From Acholoe squamosa (lineage: Eukaryota > Annelida > Polychaeta > Phyllodocida > Polynoidae), in the NCBI GenBank assembly GCA_949317995.1, contig OX439044.1, forward strand, positions 50,548,166-50,612,165: a DNA stretch of 64,000 nt, given 5' to 3'. How positions within the stretch are numbered: position 1 is the stretch's first letter; each line of letters starts with the position of its first letter. The notes beneath the pieces were generated by a model that made no database searches, was not told the origin of the DNA, and saw nothing but the letters and a program-made list of their open reading frames with translations. The translations under genes were made by a program, and so were the position numbers. Shown here piece by piece: positions 48,901-57,900 of this stretch.

Positions 48901-51900
48901 AGTAGTTTCCTTTTTTTAGAGTCATGTCATCCTGGAAATGCTTGAGTGTTTTCCTTATCTTTTACTGCATCAAAGGATTTGAGAATTTGGTTGCCCTTAA
49001 GCATGTCTCTCTCTCTTTTTTGTAACAGACCACCTAAAATTGTAAATGGTTCCTCCATCCATTTCCCTTTGTTACCAGACCTGATGCTAGAATTGCTCAT
49101 CAGAAGTAAAAGTAACATAAGCAGTGTAATACAACCCTTCGTAAGGAAGGCTCTCTGGCTACAAGTGAAATGAAGTTGAAATTGATGTCAAGATAATCCC
49201 ATAAATATAAGCAGTGTGCAATACACATCACAGTACCATTTCTTTCCTCTGAAACTTACCATTCTTTATTTCCAGGTTAACACTCTAAATGAACAAGAGT
49301 GGGAAAAGTTGCAACAAGCGCACGTGCTGGCTAACGTGCAGCATGCATTCGACACCAGTGACAATGAAGGCACAGACGACAATGAGTCCATCTTCGGAGC
49401 AGTTGACATGTTGTCCCCATCTGGTCATACGGATGCCCAGACTCTAGCGTTGATGCTTCAAGAACAATTAGATGCCATCAACAATGAGATAAGGTACATC
49501 CACCCTCAAAAACCTTTCTTAAGTTACCATTCTAATTGCTGACCACAGTACATGTATATAAATCAGCTTGTGGCTGTTATCCTACATCAATTCACAGAAA
49601 TAAATGTGTTTCTTTGTTACTAGACTCATCCAAGAAGAGAAGGTTACAACTGAGCAACGCGCCGAAGAACTCGAAAGCCGAGTTGGAAGCGGGAGTCTGG
49701 ATACCATGGCCCCTAGGTTTCGAACCGACCGGTCATTTGAGCGAAATTCACCCCCTATGTCCGGTCGGTCGACACCGACGCCGCGGCCCTTCAGCCAGTC
49801 CGCCTCTAGAGATTATCTACAAAAGTACCATACAGTGAGTATCACTGCCAAGGATGACCTTCTTGGTCAAATCACCAAATGTGCATAACTTGTTGATGAC
49901 TTTTACAGTGCTTTGGTGGCTGCAATTACTCAACTGCCCTGGCAGCTCCTGTATTCACACCAGGGATTGACCTCTGTATTTTTTGTATCTTTTCATATAT
50001 ATATATATTTTTTTTTTATGTGGAAAAACAAGTTTCTTTGTTTTTCTTTGAATTATTCTACCAGAAACAATTTGGAATTGGGTTGAAAAAAAAAAGAAGT
50101 CATTCAGCCCCTCCCCACAGTGAGTGGAGAACCTCAGCTTTTGTTTTTAAAACACACAAAATGATTATTTAGTCTTTTACAAGTTCCTGTATTTGGTATA
50201 ATTTAGCATTTGAACACAAAAACCACTTTTGAAAATTTGATGGAAATGACAAGTAAAAAAAATATATATATTAACAGTCACATGCACACTCCAAATGTGT
50301 TACTCTAATGAACTTATGTTAGATGGAACACTGACTAACAGTTCATCACTAAAATACCTTTTGGTCAGTAGTTTCTTGCCGGCACCTCATTTAATGTTCA
50401 GATGACAATGGTGAGCGCAGACGTTCCTGTTGGAGCAGCTGCAATTACACTCATATTTCTCAATCAGTTCTGGCGCTGTAAGCAGCACATTAAAAAGTTC
50501 ATACTCTTTATTCGATAACACCCTTGATTTCTGTCAACTTCTCAGTTCAAGAGGTTCTGACTGGACATGACTTTGGTAACATTGGGCCCCATCTCTTGCA
50601 GCTTGAAACCAGTTCACCCACAGTGGACAATATTGTGCGATCGGCAGAGGTAACTAACACTGAGTCTTCGGCTCAATACATTGTACACTGTAGTCTCCAT
50701 GTCCGAGTCACTAGTTCGTGTCCAGGCCCCATAGACTGCGCCTCCACATTTATACATATACATAGTCAGTGTAATACTCTATGAGTCTGTGTCCTATTTG
50801 AATATTTAGACTCAATCTTCATCGTCATCCTCTAGCTCTGCCTGCTGCTAGTTGGAGCAATGTAAATATGTCAAGTAAAATTACCTCACTGCAAAAAGCT
50901 CAAGATAAATGTCTTATGTAATCACTAAAATAGTCACATTTTAAATAGTCACATTTTAAACCTTTTGAGTAGATCTTGAGAATAAGACATGCAGCGAAAA
51001 ATGTGCATATCTTTTTTCCATAAATAATGCAGAGGAAAAAAAATCCAAAAGGAGACTGAACAGATTTCAGCAAGCATAAGCTTCTTGCTTCTTTCGCCAA
51101 ATACAGACAAGTCAATGTTGCTTTTAAAACATCAATTTGACAATGTGTCTTAGCTTTAGGCCTTATTGCTTTTTGCTATGGACAGCTTTTTGCACAGTTG
51201 TTTAGAGATTTTCTAGCGGCACGCCCGCTTCTGTTGATGCTAAATATACCTTCCATTATCGGGCTAAGGATTTACCTCAAGGCGACATGTACACTGAAGC
51301 TCGATTTCTGTATCACATATTATACTACATCTTTTGTCACCTTGGTAGCTTATAGTTGGCTAATCTATTTTTCAATGGTGATGGGCATAACCTTTTGTGT
51401 AGGGGTTAGAAGTCTAGATTAGGTTTAGGTCATATAGACAGGGGCGAACTGTTCCCAAACTTTTCTCCCTGAATTACACTTGTTCTGTTCATACGTTTCA
51501 CTTTCAAACTAGTTTTACAGGAATAATGTTGCTCACAAAACATACCTGTAGATATAAACCATTTTGTACATAAACTTACATTTCTATTGTTCTTTATCTT
51601 AAGAACCAATCCAAAGTTTTATTGGATAATCACACATTTAAGCACCCAAAATAGTTTAGTTAGACCAAGAAAAAAGAAGACTAATTGGCAGACAATGAGA
51701 AAAGCACGCACTTTATATTTCTACTACTTCTTAAACCATTTGGTTCTGTTTGGGTAAGGTTTAGCTTTTCCTTGTTTGAATGTCTTTGTTTGATTGTTGT
51801 TTAGTGTGTACATTTTCTCTACCAGATGCACATCACGTTGGGCATGCATCTTTGTGCTGCTATCGAGTTATATTATATGAGAAAGGTAATATTGTGGAAT

Positions 51901-54900
51901 CTACGGCAGAAATCACAAATTATAATTACAGTAAAGGAAGACTTATGTCGCTTCCTTGACTCATTTCTCCTGAAGCATCCCAATTTTACCTTTTCAGTTT
52001 TATTTCATGACTTAAGAGGTTAAATTTTCCAACAAAGTCCCATACATGGAAAGATGGTTTGTCTCCTGCCAAAATACTAAGAGAATTGTTGCTGACCACC
52101 TTTTTTACTTGCAATATGGGCTTAGGACCTTCACAATAAGTCATGAAATAAATGTTCCACAAAGATTAGCTTTGCCTGCTCAGCCTTCATTAACATTGCC
52201 ATGTTGGGACGCGATGAACTGACAGGGTCTGATGTGTGCTCGAAAGAATTCTCATTTAAAAAGAAATACCGCGTTTGCACAAATTTAATTCTTTATAAAA
52301 AGTTGCTCTGATGTACAATGGATTAAATAGTCCTGAAAAATCAAGATGTTTCGTGGTTTAGGCACTCATGGAACACACACAAAAAAAAGAAAACTGTCAG
52401 GCAGTCACAACATCATTTGAATTATGGGGTGAAAAAATAGGCAAGAAGTCTAAACCCCAATACATAATACAAAGAACAATCCAGCTCACTACCACCCATT
52501 CTACACGAGTAGTAAACCTGCTCCATAAACTCACTTCCCCACACAAACTCTCCAAAGAAGTGAAGTGAATTTCAAACAGCACACACACTTTCCAATGAAA
52601 TGAAGTGAATTTCCAACAGCACATACACTTTATAAAGAAGTGAAGTGACTTTCCGACTGTCTCGCACCGAGCACACATCGCGCGCTGTTCAGTGGCTAAC
52701 CATACCACATGCTTCCATCAATGGCTTCTCTCCAGGCTGTGTCTTGTTGGGTGTGTGACGGCCGTCCCCTGTGGTGTGTACTTTCAGGCCCCTGCGAGCA
52801 TGACTGCGCAGCACATGTACGCCTACTCGTCCTCCAGCCCTCACCTGGCCATGACCACCTCTGAGTCGTCCACCATGGTGACCCAGGTAGGCATTAACCT
52901 TCTGCTGCTTCCTAACTACTAAACTGCCTCATTATGTCTTTTGCACTGCTGCATTTGCAGGGATGTAAGGCCCTTTTTGCTTTTCAGGTATAGCAGACTC
53001 GACCTGGAGACTCTTTCTCCTTTTCATGTTGACAGTAAGATGACAGTGGATGTCACTTGATTTGAGTCAGTCCGTCCACATTAGACCGTTGGCATTAGGT
53101 GTTCCAACGATTTGTATGTCACTATTGTATTTATATTCATGTGATTGTCCACTTTCAACATTGCAGTTATTTAATCATGAGTTACATCCAACTTTTTACC
53201 AACTCCCTGACAGAAGCCGTGGCTTCTGCCAAGCACACGCTTTTGACACCTTGACAATCAATCCTCTACTTTTCAAGCAATCATCTGTGAAGTCACCTTT
53301 TGGGAAAGATTTATTAACATGAACATCTAGATTAAGCGGATTGTCGGGTGTCTATAATAATGCCATAGAAATTCAAGAGGGACAGTTCTCATTGTGTCTT
53401 TTCATCATTTATGTTTTGGTTGTTTATTTTCAACAAAGAACAGATCTTCTTGAGTTCCACTTATTTGTGCTCTGGCGTGCATTTTGCCTTGTATTTTGAA
53501 TAATTATTAATAGTTATCTGCACCTAAAGAATATTGACAATGAATGGTATGGTTAGTCAGAATGGGTGAACATTATAATGATGCCCCTTCTATAGGTCAT
53601 GCCTACAGGTGTACCCTCAATACAGCTGCATTACCTCCACCTCCTATTTGTTCTCAAGCGGTATCCAACAGGAGGATATCCAACTCCTTCCTACCTTTAG
53701 GCTGAACATGAACATTGGTACTAAACTAACTCACTTTCAAGCTTAAAACAAAAAGAGTGTTGCAAAAGCTGCACTCATAGAAGGGAAAAATCACAGGAGA
53801 AAAGAAACAATTTTGTCCTTGAATTTTGAGGGTCACATTCATTGAGCAGCTTGTGACATTCAGCAACATTTTATGCTGGTCTATTATTTTTTCAGAAGAA
53901 ATGTATTAGACGACAACAACAGTTAGATCCCCCAATTTCTCTTTCTTCTCAAATCCCTTGGTTGGACCTGTGTGTTGTAACTGTGTCGGTGCATGTGGTA
54001 TAGGTGTGTAGTAGTGATAGCCCGTGTTCCTTCCTCTCCCTATCCATCTCTAGGACTACGACTTCGATGATGAAAACGATGAAATGTTCCTAATGTTCGT
54101 GGTGAGTACCACTACCAAGCACAAATTACCATATTTGGACATGTTGCCCCGCCTCCTCTATGCCTAATAAGGATATACCTAGGCTCCGCCCCTGTAATCA
54201 ACATATTCATATCCCCACAGTGCATCTTTCACAAGTGTAATTATTAATACCCACAACAGTGTACTATGTATATGATACATGTGTCCAGCAAACAGGTGGC
54301 CCTAACTCTAAATAACCAAGCTTTCCTTGATACTAAACTTCTAACACTTGCAGGCTATTCACTATCCATACTTATAATATTTATTATGCACATAATAGAT
54401 TATGGAATGGATGAATGAAGATGCTTTTCTATTAGAGTCGAATTTTGAGGAAGAAGCACAGAATCACCCCAGGCTTATCACATAGTTAAAATCAGCTCGG
54501 TCCTCTAACATAGGCTTTCACATAGCTTGCTTGCCTTCCATCTCTATGCCTAGCCTGTAAATAGTAAGTGGGATTGCTTCACTATAGTCCTGTGAGATGA
54601 TAGGTTATCTGTAAAAAAAAATTAAAAAAAAAAACGTTGGGATTTTAGACTGTTCAACTGAAAGATGAATCCACGAGTTGGTTCATGTGCCATTTTTAAA
54701 CCCTAGGTGTGAGGAGCTACTAACAAAGTGTAAAAGATTATAATCAAAGTTTACAAATCAATCAAATTACTTGGTTATGGACAGAAAAAAAAGCAGATTC
54801 TGTCAGAGAAAGGTTTACATGTAGCTTACTGGGGACCGTATTGGGTTATAAATATGGAAAAGTCCGACACAGTCACAGCCAGCTACAGCGTTGAATCGGA

Positions 54901-57900
54901 ACAGAAATCTCTACGCTGCGTTTGTCCCCAGGGCACTGAAAGTGGTGGACGAATTACCTAACGTATCACAAAGGCTGATGGTATATTATAGAAGCCGGGT
55001 ACCTAACTTATGGCAACACCACCATACAACTGTACACAGGGTGCCTTGCCTCATTGACTAATGTGAACATGTAGAATTTGTGGGAGATGAAGGATAGGAA
55101 TTGATATACAATATCTGGTATAAACTTGTTTCATCATTGAGGTCACAAAAAGAGCACATGTGCCCCTCGGTAGTAAAAACAGTGTAATATGTACAGCATA
55201 TATGTTGAGACTTATTTCGTGTTTATAGGAAGAAGGCGGCATTAAAATGTCTTGGGGAGTCTGACTCTTAAAATTGGAAACAAAAACATCCCCTCCCTCA
55301 GCTCTTCCAAATTTGAAAAAAAAGTGAGACTTCATTCAATTTCCATGCGGAGACAGTACCTAGGGGAATCAGACACGGGAAAGGCCGTTTAGCTCCACGG
55401 GTTCATGAGTTGTGATGGGGTAGATTCACCACTTTGGGACGTTAATTTTTTATGTGTACAGGCAAGCAATGAGTGTAGCTTCACGTTGCACTGACTTTTT
55501 GCCTTGATCTACTAACTATGTGAAAAGTTTTAGCAAAGTCGGGGAATTCAAAGGGGCATTTTCACCTGAAGTCGGACACCTGATGAGAAATCTTCACCTG
55601 AAGTCGGACACATTGATTTTTCCTTTTTATAAAAGCAAAATCGACCAAGACATTGTTTACTTATGTGAGAGAGGCTAACATTGGTATAGGGTGCAATTCT
55701 ATCTCATTTCATCTAGGTTTACACATGTATGACGCTACTATCAAAGGATTGTATATGCTGTACTGGCCACTGGGGACCATTATTGTTTTATGTTGCAAAG
55801 GAGTACCAGAAATGTCATTAATTATATAAGTCATTGCGGGTAGATATGTTTGACATCAATGGATATAACACAAACATTGTGAAGGCGCTTTCTCATTGGA
55901 GCTGAAACCTTTGCCCGTATTGCTGGACATAGACAGTGCAAATTAGGAGGCTTATGGTAACTTATCCTGCCAGTTAACTATTTACGTCCTCACATTTCCA
56001 TGCATCTTATGATGGCCCTCCATGTTCCATACACTATTTCTAAAAATCTTTTATAATATGTATCATAAATTATGATAAAAGTATAAGGAAATACACAGGA
56101 ATTAGTGTCCGACTCCTGGTGAAATTGGTGTCCGACTCTGGGTGAAATTATATGGTCTATTTCATTCAATTGTAAAGAGCTAACTGTTAACATTTGAACC
56201 ATCATTTTGTGAGTATTTGTCTCAGAAAATATAGGGGTTCCATCTGATGTCTGCATAAACGAGATGAGTCCAAGCACATACTCAACATAACATAATTTGT
56301 AAAACTTTTTATCCATCTGCTTCCATAATTCTGATATCAAAATCATAAATTACACCCCAACCTGATTACACTGTAGATCAGATAAAGGCCACTGCAAAAT
56401 TTGTTCTATCTTCATAGTTATCGAGGAAAATACATGAATTTCCATTTTCAACTGAAAGTTCCACCATACTTCATAGGTTTTATCATAAAATCATTGATGG
56501 AAAGTGTACGACTCAAGGTATGTGAATATACCCTAGCTCGTCGAGATAAGGATGAGAAAGAACACTGCTATCTTTTACTTTATGACTGGTGTATGCTTGC
56601 ACGCCTCTATGATTATACAGCTTCATAGCATATGCACGTCTACTATAGTCTTGCCATATTTGTAAAGCATGGGATTCTGACTACTAGTAGAATGCAGAAA
56701 AAAAAGAATTATTTCTATTTGTATCAGTTATAACACTAACCGAGCTACAAGAATGATATATGTGTAAATGTGCATAAAGGTGTGTAAAAAAAAGCAATGC
56801 AAGTTTTTAAAACACATTTAATTTGGATTTGATTATCAAGTAATGTGCTGGTTAATTTGATTTCCATTAGCATTCTTTTGCCTCGTGCAGATGTAAATGT
56901 TTCATTATTTTAACGATGCCCAACCATTCATGAGTTATTTTAAGTTTCATTCTGGAGTTCTGTTTCAGAAGAAAAATATATAAAAAGCTAACCAAAATGT
57001 GTCTTCTAATTTATAGGCGTAAGTTAGATTAAAGGCGGCTTTTGTTGCTGGATTAATTCATTCTTAATTGCATTTCAGAAGCTGTTTCTTTTTACGATAT
57101 GATGGCTGGCTTCACTTGTAGTGTGCTGCTGGAAGTGTTCTAATAATTTACATGTTGGCGTTCCCGATAAGTGCAAAAAGAGAGAGGGGAAACTTGATTA
57201 AGTAGGATTTTTTTTTTTTTTGATTAAGTAGGAAATGAGTTTAAAAGACGATTAGCTAGTTAGGGCTGTTGAAACAGCAATTGGTTTCGACGTGGCCTCA
57301 CAATTAAGGTCACAGTTTTATCATGTTTGTATTATGTTGGTCTTTCTTCAGTTCTCTTAAACATAACCTTTATTTACCAAGGGATATTAGCTTTAAGTAT
57401 TAAACAGAGAAGACTGGGGGGGGGGGGCACAAACATATCTAAATGAAACCTCCTTAACTGGATGATTGGCCTACTGATGAACTGCAGTGACCATGGCGTT
57501 CTGTACGCATTACAACCATTGATTTCCATTTGATCCCTGACCATAATTGCACTCTTCGTCATACTACCAACTGCAACTTTCATACCAGAAATGTTTCCTT
57601 CAAATAATTTTAAACAATAATTTAAACAGATACTACCCCGTTAACATGAGCTCGTATGATCAAGATGGGAGGTCTGAACAAGTAGCTGACATATCAATTC
57701 CATTGTCAAAACGTTTACATGAAACGATGCCCCCCCCCCTCACCCGAAGAACTTCAGGATACTGAATATGCATTCTGTGAGTCTTTAATGAACCGTGTAC
57801 TCAACGTATTGCATGGCTACTAGGCATGTTCCTTTATTCAGGTTTTCAATGTACCAATCCCATCTGACGATTGCTGCACTTATATCCAACTGAAAATACT

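Noticed and set aside
49276-49493. Exons 10 and 11 as strictly mutually exclusive exons
   Set aside because: Exon 11 also encodes the essential LSPSG and coiled-coil start that exon 10 lacks, so exon 10 is better seen as an added cassette.
49996-50032. AT and poly-T microsatellite
   Set aside because: Ordinary simple repeat without other signal.
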